DNA from: Acinetobacter baylyi DSM 14961 = CIP 107474
GTDB taxonomy: Bacteria > Pseudomonadota > Gammaproteobacteria > Pseudomonadales > Moraxellaceae
Assembly: GCF_000368685.1 (NCBI RefSeq)
Contig: NZ_KB849625.1
Coordinates: forward strand, 1-64,000
Reading direction: 5' to 3'
Length of the DNA: 64,000 bases
The translations under genes and the position numbers were made by a program. Positions 22,083 to 30,508 of the stretch are shown here, one piece after another. The notes under the pieces were generated by a model. That model saw nothing but the letters and a program-made list of their open reading frames with translations. It searched no databases and was not told the DNA's origin. Within the stretch, counting starts at the first letter, position 1, and each line of letters starts with the position of its first letter.

Positions 22083-22293
22083 AAGATGTTCCAAACAACT
22101 CGCGTAAAGTTTAATTCTTTAAATATGCCATTGTAGTGAAGCATGCCATCGAGACAAGGCAATAATTTAGCGTGATTTGCGTGGAAATGTTACAAGAAAT
22201 TAAAAAAACTGCCGCTTTTTAGCAGAGAACTTACCCATTTGCATATACAATACCAAGACTTATCTTCGTTTTTCTGTGTCGGGTTCGGTAATT

Positions 22294-23646
22294 ATGTCAC
22301 AAACAATCACGCTTTATGTTGATGGCGCCTGTAAAGGAAATCCAGGCTTAGGTGGTTGGGGCGCGTATGTCATCACAGAGCAAGGCGAACATAAATTATG
22401 TGGTGGTGAAGCAGAAACGACCAATAATCGCATGGAGCTTACTGCTGCAATTGAAGGAATACGCTTTTGCCCTCAAGATGCCTCCCTGATTATTTGGACA
22501 GACTCCAATTACGTTAAGCAAGGTATTACCGAATGGATTCATGGCTGGAAAAAGAAAAACTGGAAAGATGTAAAAAATCCTGATTTATGGCAAATCCTCG
22601 ATCAACTTTGTCAGGGTAGGCAAATTGAGTGGAACTGGATTAAAGGTCATGCGGGGCACGCTGGAAACGAAATGGCAGATGAGTTAGCCAATCTTGGCGC
22701 AAGCCAAACTGCGGCTCAATTAAAGTCAGGCTCGGTAGCAGCAATTGATAAAAAAAAACCTCAAAATGACTGGTTGCTCGACGATCCATTTGGCTTTGAC
22801 ATGATGACGAACGATATGGATACAGACGACACTTTGCAAGAAACAGAATTACAAAAACATGTAGATCCGCGGTTAGAAAATGAAATACCTGAAACGTCAA
22901 CAGAGAGCCTACATCCTCAAATTGTCATGACACCTGCCAAAATACAGGCTCAGGGTCCGCGTCAGCTCATTTTGGATACAGAAACAACGGGCTTTTATTT
23001 TCAGGACGGAGATCGAATTATTGAGGTAGGCGCGATTGAAATGATCAATCGTAAACTCACTGGAAGTTCAATCCACATTTATATCAATCCTGAAAAACCT
23101 GTTGGTGATTCGGTGGACGTCCATGGAATTACCGATGAATTCCTACTTGATAAACCCAAATACGCTGAAATTGCAGAGCCTTTATTTGAATACTTAAAAG
23201 GCGCAGAGATTATTGCCCATAACGCAAGCTTCGATATGAACTTCTTGGACATGGAGTTTAAACGTGCGGGTTTACCGACACTATCCGAAGTGTGTGAAGT
23301 GACAGATACATTAGCACTGGCAAAAAATAAACATCCAGGGCAAAAAAACTCACTTGATGCATTGGTTAGACGATACGAAATACCAGCACGGGATCGTACT
23401 TTTCACGGTGCATTACTTGATGCCGAAATTCTGTCTGATGTGTATTTAGCCATGACGGGTGGACAGGTTTCATTTGATATGGATGCCCTGTCACAACGTG
23501 AACAAAATCAGAGAAAAGGCCAACGGGCTCGGATTGAAGCTGATTTACCTGTCATTCGGCCCTCAGCCAACGAACTCGAAAAACATAATGAATGGGTCAA
23601 AAGCTATCAGGAAAAAAATGGCGAGCCATGTCTATTTGCCAAATAA
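22294..23646 (+). CDS. Ribonuclease HI fused to DNA polymerase III epsilon subunit
   Basis: 450 residues joining two replication enzymes. RNase HI covers about 1-145, with catalytic Asp10, Glu48, Asp70 and Asp129; it degrades RNA in RNA-DNA hybrids. An acidic linker with WLLDDPFGFDMM lies at about 150-220. The DnaQ proofreading exonuclease covers about 224-400: ExoI LILDTETTG (Asp228, Glu230), ExoII IIAHNASFDMNF (Asp314), ExoIII with His371 and Asp376. The C-terminal tail VIRPSANELEKHNEW resembles the polymerase alpha-binding part of epsilon. I chose the ATG at 22294; a GTG at 22276 would add residues outside the RNase HI fold. In E. coli rnhA and dnaQ are separate divergent neighbours. Confidence 0.95.
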   Translation: MSQTITLYVDGACKGNPGLGGWGAYVITEQGEHKLCGGEAETTNNRMELTAAIEGIRFCPQDASLIIWTDSNYVKQGITEWIHGWKKKNWKDVKNPDLWQILDQLCQGRQIEWNWIKGHAGHAGNEMADELANLGASQTAAQLKSGSVAAIDKKKPQNDWLLDDPFGFDMMTNDMDTDDTLQETELQKHVDPRLENEIPETSTESLHPQIVMTPAKIQAQGPRQLILDTETTGFYFQDGDRIIEVGAIEMINRKLTGSSIHIYINPEKPVGDSVDVHGITDEFLLDKPKYAEIAEPLFEYLKGAEIIAHNASFDMNFLDMEFKRAGLPTLSEVCEVTDTLALAKNKHPGQKNSLDALVRRYEIPARDRTFHGALLDAEILSDVYLAMTGGQVSFDMDALSQREQNQRKGQRARIEADLPVIRPSANELEKHNEWVKSYQEKNGEPCLFAK

Positions 23647-23761
23647 GCAAAAGATTTTCAAATGCGAATGATGCAAGCAGATAAACTTCAGGTATATTCA
23701 ATCTATTGATTCATTCGCGCCTCACTGGACGCTTAAAACATTATAAAATGGTGCAGTTTTT

Positions 23762-25402
23762 ATGTCTTCACAAGTTTCTATTCGCTTCGATCCTTCAGCA
23801 TTACTGATTATAAAAAAAGAAATTGATCATGCGATTCAACTGATCGAGATTGCAATTCAAACCTTGAATGATGAACAGAAAGTTCCTTTTGAACTAGAAG
23901 AAACCTTAGAACAGTTTGATCAATGCGCGCGAGTACTTTTACTCATTGATATGGGGCATCTTGCTCAGATGATTGAGTATTTATCCATGTTAGTGCGCAA
24001 AATCATGGCCAATCCTGAGCTGGTAGACACACAGCAAATGATGGCACTGAGCGAAGGCACCACCATGCTGAAACGGTATATCGAATTTACCTGTCTGCAT
24101 GAAGTAAAAGCACCCCAATTTTTACTTGATACCTTAAATCGTCTGGAACTCGCACTTGATAAGCCTTTAACCAAAGAAGGCCAACGTTTAATTCCCCGTC
24201 TTAATGCATTTAAAAGTGATTTATCTTTACCTTCACCACCAAAGCTTGAAAAATCCCAATACGTTCATCAGCTTTTTAAACACAGTCTCTATAAACTGAT
24301 TCGTCATACAGAAACGTCACTTGACCTTCAGGCCATTAAATTGATTGGGGCTTATCTGGCAAGCGATGCCAAGAAACGTTCATCTCAACAGTACTGGCAA
24401 CTGGTCTATGTCGCATTTGGTCATATTGAAGAATTGATTTTAAGTGATGCTCGCCTCAGAACCCTTATTCAGCTTGAAACCAATATCGGACATTTTTTAC
24501 AACAACCAGAGCAGTTTCAAGCTTCCGTCTCGGACTTAGCCGACATCATCAGCCTATGTGTTAGTCAAGATGATGCCATTTCAGAATTATTGCGCCGTCA
24601 GCTTAGAATTGGCGATGAACAGCTTACTGACGCACAGTTACAAGTACTCAGCAGCCACCTGTATGGCCCAGATTATGAAACCATTCACTGTATTTGTGAG
24701 CTGATTACCGATTCAATGACACACATTCGCAATGACATCGAATATAACTATCAAAATATGTCGCCTGAAAAAATTCAGGACATACAAAATCAGTTGCATC
24801 ATATTGCCAATGTGTTTCAGGTATTAAACTTACATGAAGCGAATAAAGCGTTATCCAAGCAAGCTGAACACTTAAGCCAGCCAGATATTCTGACCAATGA
24901 AGGCTACGCACAACAACTGATGCGAAGCATTCTCTCTGCCATGAATTCGTTGGGTATTCTACAACGTAACTATACATCAAACCGTTTACAGCTTCGTGCA
25001 CACAATATGGCTATCTCGCTAGATCGTCTTGATGATGCACATTCTGCGCTTCTGCATGAAACCAAACTTCTGGTCAATACAACCGCCCAATCTCTTGAGC
25101 AGCAACAAATAAATGAACTTGATCTTACTAGCCTTAGTTCTCAGCTCAAGGAACTCTCAGGTGCAGCATTATTTTTAGGCGCCAAGGAGCTGGCTAAAGC
25201 ACTTACTGACAGTGCCGGGTTTATTAAAATTCAGCAACAACAGCATATTTTTCTGTCGCCAGAAAATATCACCACACTCCTCAATATACTGGCTTGTTTA
25301 GACCTTTTTGTAGACAATTTAAAAACCAAACAGCCTGTTTTAAAATCAACCTTTGAGGTAGCATTAAGAAACGCCTCCCAATTTCAATCAACGGTTGCCT
25401 AA
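23762..25402 (+). CDS. FimL-like / ChpA N-terminal-like helical protein
   Basis: 546 residues, almost wholly helical, no signal peptide or membrane segment. The N-terminus (LLIIKKEIDHAIQLIEIAIQTL, then ARVLLLIDMGHLAQMIEYLSMLVRKIM) has the pattern of the Hpt-like repeats of the ChpA/PilL N-terminus and of P. aeruginosa FimL, which is of similar length (about 556) and controls type IV pili through cAMP. I see no phosphorylatable His in an HxxKG motif, as in FimL. The family call is from recalled pattern, so moderate. It overlaps nudC by one base, so the two are co-translated. Confidence 0.5.
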   Translation: MSSQVSIRFDPSALLIIKKEIDHAIQLIEIAIQTLNDEQKVPFELEETLEQFDQCARVLLLIDMGHLAQMIEYLSMLVRKIMANPELVDTQQMMALSEGTTMLKRYIEFTCLHEVKAPQFLLDTLNRLELALDKPLTKEGQRLIPRLNAFKSDLSLPSPPKLEKSQYVHQLFKHSLYKLIRHTETSLDLQAIKLIGAYLASDAKKRSSQQYWQLVYVAFGHIEELILSDARLRTLIQLETNIGHFLQQPEQFQASVSDLADIISLCVSQDDAISELLRRQLRIGDEQLTDAQLQVLSSHLYGPDYETIHCICELITDSMTHIRNDIEYNYQNMSPEKIQDIQNQLHHIANVFQVLNLHEANKALSKQAEHLSQPDILTNEGYAQQLMRSILSAMNSLGILQRNYTSNRLQLRAHNMAISLDRLDDAHSALLHETKLLVNTTAQSLEQQQINELDLTSLSSQLKELSGAALFLGAKELAKALTDSAGFIKIQQQQHIFLSPENITTLLNILACLDLFVDNLKTKQPVLKSTFEVALRNASQFQSTVA

Positions 25403-26151
25403 TGTCTGAGTTATCACTTGCTTATATTTTTCATAATCAACAACTTCTTGTAAATGAAAAGCTAGAACTACCCAAAGTTGAAACCTTAGCAAGTGATTTA
25501 CAATTTGGAAGCGGTGATAACGTCATTGCACGAGATTTAGGCGCTGATGAAACAATTCCTGAAGGCTGGCATCTGGTTTCTATTCGCCAACTGATTTCAT
25601 CATGGTCAACTGAAGAATTCATGCGTGCTAGTCGTGCCGTACAATTGCTCGAATGGCGCCGCAATCACAAATTTTGTAGTCACTGTGGCCATGAAACAGA
25701 AATCCATCCTACCGAATACGCCATGGTATGTCCTGCTTGTCAATATCGCCAGTATCCACGTGTTCAACCTTGTGTAATTACTGTCATTACCCGAGGTGAT
25801 AATGAAATTCTACTGGCTAAGAATGCCAATAATAAAAGTAACATGTATGGATTAATTGCAGGTTTTGTCGAAGTTGCAGAAACTCTCGAAGAGGCAGTGC
25901 AACGAGAAACGCTTGAAGAAGTGGGTTTAAAGCTTAAAAATATTCGCTATCTGGCCAGCCAGCCTTGGCCTTTTCCAAGTAATTTAATGCTGGCCTTTCA
26001 TGCCGAATATGAATCAGGTGATATCAAACTTCAGGAGGAAGAAATTAGCGACGCTCAATTCTTTAAATTTGATCAGTTGCCAGAAATTCCTTTTAAAGGA
26101 AGTATCGCCCACGCCATGATTATGCATGTGATTCAAAAACAGCCCATTTAA
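25402..26151 (+). CDS. nudC: NADH pyrophosphatase / NAD-cap hydrolase NudC
   Basis: A Nudix hydrolase that cleaves NAD(H) to NMN(H) and AMP and removes NAD caps from RNA. 249 residues. The zinc ribbon CSHCGHE followed by CPACQYRQYPR supplies four Cys. The Nudix box reads GFVEVAETLEEAVQRETLEE plus VGL, and the SQPWPFPSNLMLAF motif is diagnostic of NudC. The start overlaps the previous gene's stop (TAATG). Its last codons form the left arm of a terminator. Confidence 0.96.
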   Translation: MSELSLAYIFHNQQLLVNEKLELPKVETLASDLQFGSGDNVIARDLGADETIPEGWHLVSIRQLISSWSTEEFMRASRAVQLLEWRRNHKFCSHCGHETEIHPTEYAMVCPACQYRQYPRVQPCVITVITRGDNEILLAKNANNKSNMYGLIAGFVEVAETLEEAVQRETLEEVGLKLKNIRYLASQPWPFPSNLMLAFHAEYESGDIKLQEEEISDAQFFKFDQLPEIPFKGSIAHAMIMHVIQKQPI

Positions 26152-26164
26152 TGGGCTGTTTTTT
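26135..26164. terminator. Bidirectional terminator built over the nudC stop codon
   Basis: A perfect 13-bp stem: AAAAACAGCCCAT at 26135-26147 and ATGGGCTGTTTTT at 26151-26163, loop TTA. The nudC TAA stop (26149-26151) lies in the loop. A runs on one side and T runs on the other serve both nudC and the convergent esterase. Confidence 0.85.
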
Positions 26165-27047
26165 ACGCTGGGTGCGTTTCTTTTAATAAGTTTAATAATG
26201 TACGTTTAGTCTTAAAATACTGACTAAACAGGCTTGATAATGTCGCAATAATGGTCACATGACCTGTTTTTGCAATTACTGCAACATGACTGTGGTTACC
26301 AGCCTGTAATAGTTTTTGGTGCATATCAAAAGTATTACTTTTTTTCACGATTTGATCATTTTCGGCCAAAAAAAGATAATGTTTGATTGAGTTTGTTTCC
26401 ACAAAATAAAAAGGCATTACCTCTTGATAGGGCACACTCTGGTCAAACGCATCTTGCGCTAAGGGATCCCCTTTATAATCAAAATGATACGGACCAGCAA
26501 ATCCAACAATGGCTTTGATCTGATCTCGACAATGTATAGCTTGCTGTTGTGGATGGTAAACAACCGACATCACATTAAATGCGCCTGATGAGTGTCCCAT
26601 TAAAATGATATGTTGCGTAGAGATATTTAAACGCTGTTGATGTTGATTCAGATAGTTGAGTGCCTGCGCAATATCATCGATATACACTGGAAAAATCGAT
26701 TGTGGCGCTAGATGATAGTTGATGACTGCAACATCATAACCCGCTCGTGCTAAGCTTTCGCCAATAAAAACATAGTCTTTTTTATCGCCATGCTGCCATG
26801 CCCCACCATGAACAAAAACAATTAGAGGCCGATGGGCTAAGGTTTTTTTTGCACGATATAAATCCAGCCGCTGCCGAGATTTGAGACCATAGGCAATATT
26901 TTCAACCAATTCAAAACTAGTTCTAGGGGTTAAACGGTTGAGTGCATAACTTCCCAGATCATAGAAACGAAATGATTTATATTGCTCTTTGACACGTTCA
27001 ATCTGTTTGTTCAATTGCTCGACATAAAATTGTGGATTATTGAGCAT
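26163..27047 (-). CDS. Alpha/beta hydrolase, esterase of the HSL type
   Basis: 294 residues from the ATG at 27047. Oxyanion motif FVHGGAWQHGDK, nucleophile elbow GHSSGAFN, acid in AENDQIVKK and His in TGHVTII: the layout of carboxylesterases of the hormone-sensitive lipase / kynurenine formamidase group. A start at 27074 would overlap the upstream gene by 38 bases. The ATG at 27047 overlaps by 11 and has AAGGT upstream, so I prefer it. Cytosolic, substrate unknown. Last gene of the lpoA-yraN-dolP run; E. coli has no esterase here. Confidence 0.85.
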   Translation of the reverse strand: MLNNPQFYVEQLNKQIERVKEQYKSFRFYDLGSYALNRLTPRTSFELVENIAYGLKSRQRLDLYRAKKTLAHRPLIVFVHGGAWQHGDKKDYVFIGESLARAGYDVAVINYHLAPQSIFPVYIDDIAQALNYLNQHQQRLNISTQHIILMGHSSGAFNVMSVVYHPQQQAIHCRDQIKAIVGFAGPYHFDYKGDPLAQDAFDQSVPYQEVMPFYFVETNSIKHYLFLAENDQIVKKSNTFDMHQKLLQAGNHSHVAVIAKTGHVTIIATLSSLFSQYFKTKRTLLNLLKETHPA

Positions 27048-27732
27048 TCGTTGGTGTACCTTGATCAGGATCAATCGCTACAGGGGTTTGCACTACAGGC
27101 TGGGTATTGTTGACTAAAGGCGTTGCCATAGTAGAGCTGGTCACGGTCCCATTAGCAGGTTGTTCAATATTATCAATCAATGTCACAATTTTGGTGACAT
27201 TCCCTACCTTTTGTAATACATCATTCAAGTCCGCAATTTCAGCGTTGTTTAAACGTCCCATAACGTAAAGTACACCATCCTCGGTATGCAACATGACTTT
27301 ATTGTCAGATACTACAGGCGCACGCATGAGTAAAGCACGTGTATTCGCTGTTACAGCCGTATCTTGCATAATCGTGGAATATCCAATCTGTGGACCAACG
27401 GTAATATAATTATGTACCGTTTTTACATCACTCATGGATTTCACATTATCTTCGGCCAACTGTCGCAAGTTTTCATCAGCAACTTGTCCTGTCAAAAGAA
27501 CGTTGCTATGAAAGCTTTCAATATTGACGCGAGATTGTTTAAAACGCGGATCAAGTTTATAAAGATTGATACTCGCTGTTCGTTTAATAGAAGAGTCAAT
27601 AAACACTTGGCCTAAACTACGCGCACCACTTTCTGTTCCTACAGGCGCAGAACCCGTTCCGCCAGAAATAAAACTCGCACAACCAGATAAACTTGCTACG
27701 CATACCATCGTTACTGCAATTCGCTTAAACAC
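27037..27732 (-). CDS. dolP: Dual-BON-domain outer-membrane lipoprotein
   Basis: 231 residues. The lipobox SLSGC places the lipidated Cys at 18. Two BON domains, about 50-120 (VNIESFHSNVLLTGQVADENLRQLAED) and 125-200 (LHTEDGVLYVMGRLNNAEIADL), bind anionic phospholipid and guard outer-membrane integrity in E. coli DolP (YraP). A Thr/Pro/Gln-rich tail after 200 is longer than in E. coli. The order lpoA-yraN-dolP matches E. coli lpoA-yraN-diaA-dolP without diaA, which supports the assignment. Confidence 0.88.
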   Translation of the reverse strand: MFKRIAVTMVCVASLSGCASFISGGTGSAPVGTESGARSLGQVFIDSSIKRTASINLYKLDPRFKQSRVNIESFHSNVLLTGQVADENLRQLAEDNVKSMSDVKTVHNYITVGPQIGYSTIMQDTAVTANTRALLMRAPVVSDNKVMLHTEDGVLYVMGRLNNAEIADLNDVLQKVGNVTKIVTLIDNIEQPANGTVTSSTMATPLVNNTQPVVQTPVAIDPDQGTPTNAQ

Positions 27733-27817
27733 TGCGCAAGACTCCCTATCAACTCGCTTAAAAACAATGTACTGATTTTTTAGGCATTTACATCATCCAA
27801 AGATTAATAAACTCTGA

Positions 27818-28240
27818 TTACAAAGTAAATGCATTTTCAATCCATTGCTGATCATAGCGAAGTTTGGAAAAATCTTGCTGTACTGTTTTTGCAATTTTAT
27901 GCGGAAAATCAAAACAAATGACATCAAAACGACAGTAAAACTGTTGATAATCTGGATATCGATTTAAAAAATACTGTGCTGTTTTGATAATTTTCCTTTG
28001 CTGAGATACCAGAAGTACCTCATTGGCAGCGGCATAGCTTCCTAGAGTTCGTGCTTTTACTTCTACAAAAATGAGCTCATCAGCCTTTGCCACAATCAGA
28101 TCAATTTCACCGACACGTGAATGAAAATTACGTATAACCAATTTAAACCCATTCGCTTGTAGTATATTCAGTGCCTGATTCTCTGCCCATTTACCTAGGT
28201 GATGTGCATGTATATCTTGAACAGGTTTCATATCTGGCAT
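27818..28240 (-). CDS. yraN: UPF0102 family protein YraN
   Basis: 140 residues, a predicted endonuclease-like fold of the Holliday-junction-resolvase type. Family motifs are [33 protein letters not shown] and the catalytic-like FVEVKAR. The true activity is unknown. Its ATG overlaps the lpoA stop by one base (TAATG), so the two are translationally coupled, an arrangement conserved from E. coli. Confidence 0.9.
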   Translation of the reverse strand: MPDMKPVQDIHAHHLGKWAENQALNILQANGFKLVIRNFHSRVGEIDLIVAKADELIFVEVKARTLGSYAAANEVLLVSQQRKIIKTAQYFLNRYPDYQQFYCRFDVICFDFPHKIAKTVQQDFSKLRYDQQWIENAFTL

Positions 28241-29175
28241 TATAAAACCTTAATCGATTGCTTGATCTTTTGATAACAATGTACCGAACGCTGCACCCGC
28301 TCTGAATTTACATCTAGGTCTCCTGTTCTTCCCTTTAAAGTAAAGTTTTGAATTAAAGGCGTAGACACATACAATTCTGTTAGCATCCAGGCATCGCCGC
28401 CAAATGCAATTAGACGCTGATAAGGCATAGGTTCTGGCTTTTGTAAATACGCATGATAAACATCAGGCCATTGCTGTTCATACAGTGCCGGTACATCACA
28501 GAATTTTAAGCCCTCTGGAATAGGTTTATCATGAACAATCGCAATGGCTTGTGCATAAATTCCTTGTTTTGGAAGTTTCTGTAATTGGTTGATCCAAGTA
28601 GAATCACCCATCAGTAATAATCCCTGACCTTTTTTAAGTTTTTGCGGTACTTGCTCCAGCAAATGGATGTTTTGACCAAACTGGGATACCACCGACATAA
28701 AATAAAGCTCTGTGTCTGCCTCTCGCCCTTGCTGACGTAGCACAAAAAGCTCCTGAATTTTATCTTTTTGCAGCATTTTCACCATAGAATTGGCATCGTC
28801 TTGTTTAGACAGACTAAATTGCACCACATTGGTTGCTTGCGCACTTACCTCATTGAGGGTCAAAACCTTAACTTTAGGGTTTAGCTTGATTACGTCTTCG
28901 ACATCCTGTCTTGCCAATGGCCCAACCACCATTTGTGTTTTTTTACCGACATTTTGTTTAAAAACAGCTTTCATGTTGCGTTGATCGGAATTGACAAATT
29001 TTAGTGCAACCTTTTGATCAGAAAGTGCGTATGCACTTAAAAAACCATGCTTAATGCTGGTCGCGGCTCGCGCCATTGGACCCGTTTCAGGTAGAATGAC
29101 CACAACTTCGGCATATGCCTGAGATGTAAAAGCTGCAAGAGAAATCAGCAGCCAACTGTTTTTATTATTTAGCAT
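28240..29175 (-). CDS. lpoA: Short LpoA/LppC-type penicillin-binding protein activator
   Basis: 311 residues matching only the C-terminal, periplasmic-binding-protein-like domain of LpoA ([23 protein letters not shown] to [13 protein letters not shown]). E. coli LpoA is about 680 residues with an N-terminal TPR domain and is an outer-membrane lipoprotein that stimulates PBP1a. Here the protein begins with an ordinary signal peptide ending in SQAYA and has no lipobox Cys, so it should be soluble in the periplasm. Location beside rsmI and yraN supports the call. Whether it still activates a PBP is inference. Confidence 0.82.
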   Translation of the reverse strand: MLNNKNSWLLISLAAFTSQAYAEVVVILPETGPMARAATSIKHGFLSAYALSDQKVALKFVNSDQRNMKAVFKQNVGKKTQMVVGPLARQDVEDVIKLNPKVKVLTLNEVSAQATNVVQFSLSKQDDANSMVKMLQKDKIQELFVLRQQGREADTELYFMSVVSQFGQNIHLLEQVPQKLKKGQGLLLMGDSTWINQLQKLPKQGIYAQAIAIVHDKPIPEGLKFCDVPALYEQQWPDVYHAYLQKPEPMPYQRLIAFGGDAWMLTELYVSTPLIQNFTLKGRTGDLDVNSERVQRSVHCYQKIKQSIKVL

Positions 29176-29187
29176 GGAGTAAACCTT

Positions 29188-30033
29188 ATGAGTGCTCAGT
29201 TATTTGTAGTAGCAACCCCTATTGGGCACTTAGATGACATGACATTTCGTGCCATCGAAATATTAAAATCTGTTGCTTTAGTTGCTGCAGAAGATACGCG
29301 TCAATCTGCTCAGTTATTTAAGTACTATAATATAGCAACTCCACTGACAGCATGCCATGATCATAATGAAAGTAATAAAATTGATCAATTGATTCAACGT
29401 CTTAAGTCTGGTGAAAATATTGCATTAATTAGTGATGCAGGTACGCCATTGATCAGTGATCCTGGTTTCAAGCTGGTACGTGCTGCTCAGGAAAATCAAA
29501 TTCGAGTGGTTCCTGTCCCTGGTGCCTGTGCTGCAATTGCTGCACTCAGCGCGGTAGGTTTACCAAGTGATCGCTTTAGTTTTGAAGGTTTTTTACCTTC
29601 CAAGTCTTCTCAGCGCTTACTTCAGCTCGAAAAACTCAAAGATGAGACTCAAACCCTGATTTTTTATGAAGCACCGCATCGAATTCTAGATTGTGTCACC
29701 GATATGATGCATATCTTTGGTGAGGATCGTCCTGTTGGATTTGCACGTGAAATCACTAAAACCTTTGAAACCATTAAAAAGATGACATTGAAAGAACTGG
29801 TGAGTTTTATCCAGAATGATCATCATCAGCAAAAAGGCGAAATTGTACTTATTGTAGGGGGCAACCCAGTCAATAAAGATGTCGATCAAGATCAACTTGA
29901 TCAACTCCTTCTCAGATTATTACAAGACCTCTCGGTTAAGGCTGCTTCACAGCTTGCAGCGGATTTGACTGGCATTAAAAAGAAAATTGCCTACCAGCGT
30001 GCCCTCGAGCTCACTCAAAACCAAGAAAGCTAA
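29188..30033 (+). CDS. rsmI: 16S rRNA 2'-O-methyltransferase RsmI (C1402)
   Basis: 281 residues of the SAM-dependent tetrapyrrole-methylase-like fold. VVATPIGHLDDMTFRAIEIL, AAEDTRQSAQL and ALISDAGTPLISDPG are the family signatures. It methylates the ribose of 16S C1402 together with RsmH. ATG with GGAG upstream. It is divergent from lpoA with only 12 bases between the two start codons, so each promoter must lie inside or beyond the partner's 5' end. Ends at a strong terminator. Confidence 0.95.
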   Translation: MSAQLFVVATPIGHLDDMTFRAIEILKSVALVAAEDTRQSAQLFKYYNIATPLTACHDHNESNKIDQLIQRLKSGENIALISDAGTPLISDPGFKLVRAAQENQIRVVPVPGACAAIAALSAVGLPSDRFSFEGFLPSKSSQRLLQLEKLKDETQTLIFYEAPHRILDCVTDMMHIFGEDRPVGFAREITKTFETIKKMTLKELVSFIQNDHHQQKGEIVLIVGGNPVNKDVDQDQLDQLLLRLLQDLSVKAASQLAADLTGIKKKIAYQRALELTQNQES

Positions 30034-30037
30034 AAGC

Positions 30038-30070
30038 AAAAAAAGCATCAGAGATCTGATGCTTTTTTTA
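30038..30070. terminator. Bidirectional terminator between rsmI and the SutA-like gene
   Basis: GCATCAG and CTGATGC arms with a four-base loop, flanked by A7 on the left and T7 on the right, can end transcription in both directions. Confidence 0.88.
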
Positions 30071-30084
30071 TTTAACTGATTGAG

Positions 30085-30336
30085 TTAGTCTCTTGCATCT
30101 TCATCAGGTGGAACCTGAGTAATACTTCCACCTCTTGCAAGAAATGCAGCGATTTCATCTTCCAAGGCCTGACGCTGTTTCTGCTTGGCTGTAACAGTTA
30201 AAGTCTCAGCTTCAGCCATGTCAGTATCTTGACCGCTCGCCTCTTCATCATCTTTGGCGCCACGCTCAGCAGCTTTGGCTTCATCTTCATCGACTGCCGC
30301 ATCTTCTACTTCATCGTAGTCATTCATATCCGTCAT
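30085..30336 (-). CDS. SutA-like acidic RNA-polymerase-associated regulator
   Basis: 83 residues. The first half (about 1-45) is a disordered acidic stretch of Asp, Glu and Ala; the second half (KQKQRQALEDEIAAFLARGG, then SITQVPPDED) is one basic-acidic helix followed by the FLxRGG motif. This matches the pattern of P. aeruginosa SutA (recalled), a small protein that binds RNA polymerase and aids transcription of ribosomal and maintenance genes in slow growth. The family match is by motif and size only. It is monocistronic on the minus strand. Confidence 0.65.
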   Translation of the reverse strand: MTDMNDYDEVEDAAVDEDEAKAAERGAKDDEEASGQDTDMAEAETLTVTAKQKQRQALEDEIAAFLARGGSITQVPPDEDARD

Positions 30337-30508
30337 TTTTTTCTCCCCTCAATGACCGATTCATACATCATGAACATTACTCATAAATTACGAAGAAATT
30401 TAACAATCTCTTGCGCTTTCGCAAAGAGGCTTTTACAACAATTTCGTATTTTTTTAATCTAATTTGTAAGATTAGATCAATGTTTGATTCACAAATAGCG
30501 AAGATGGA

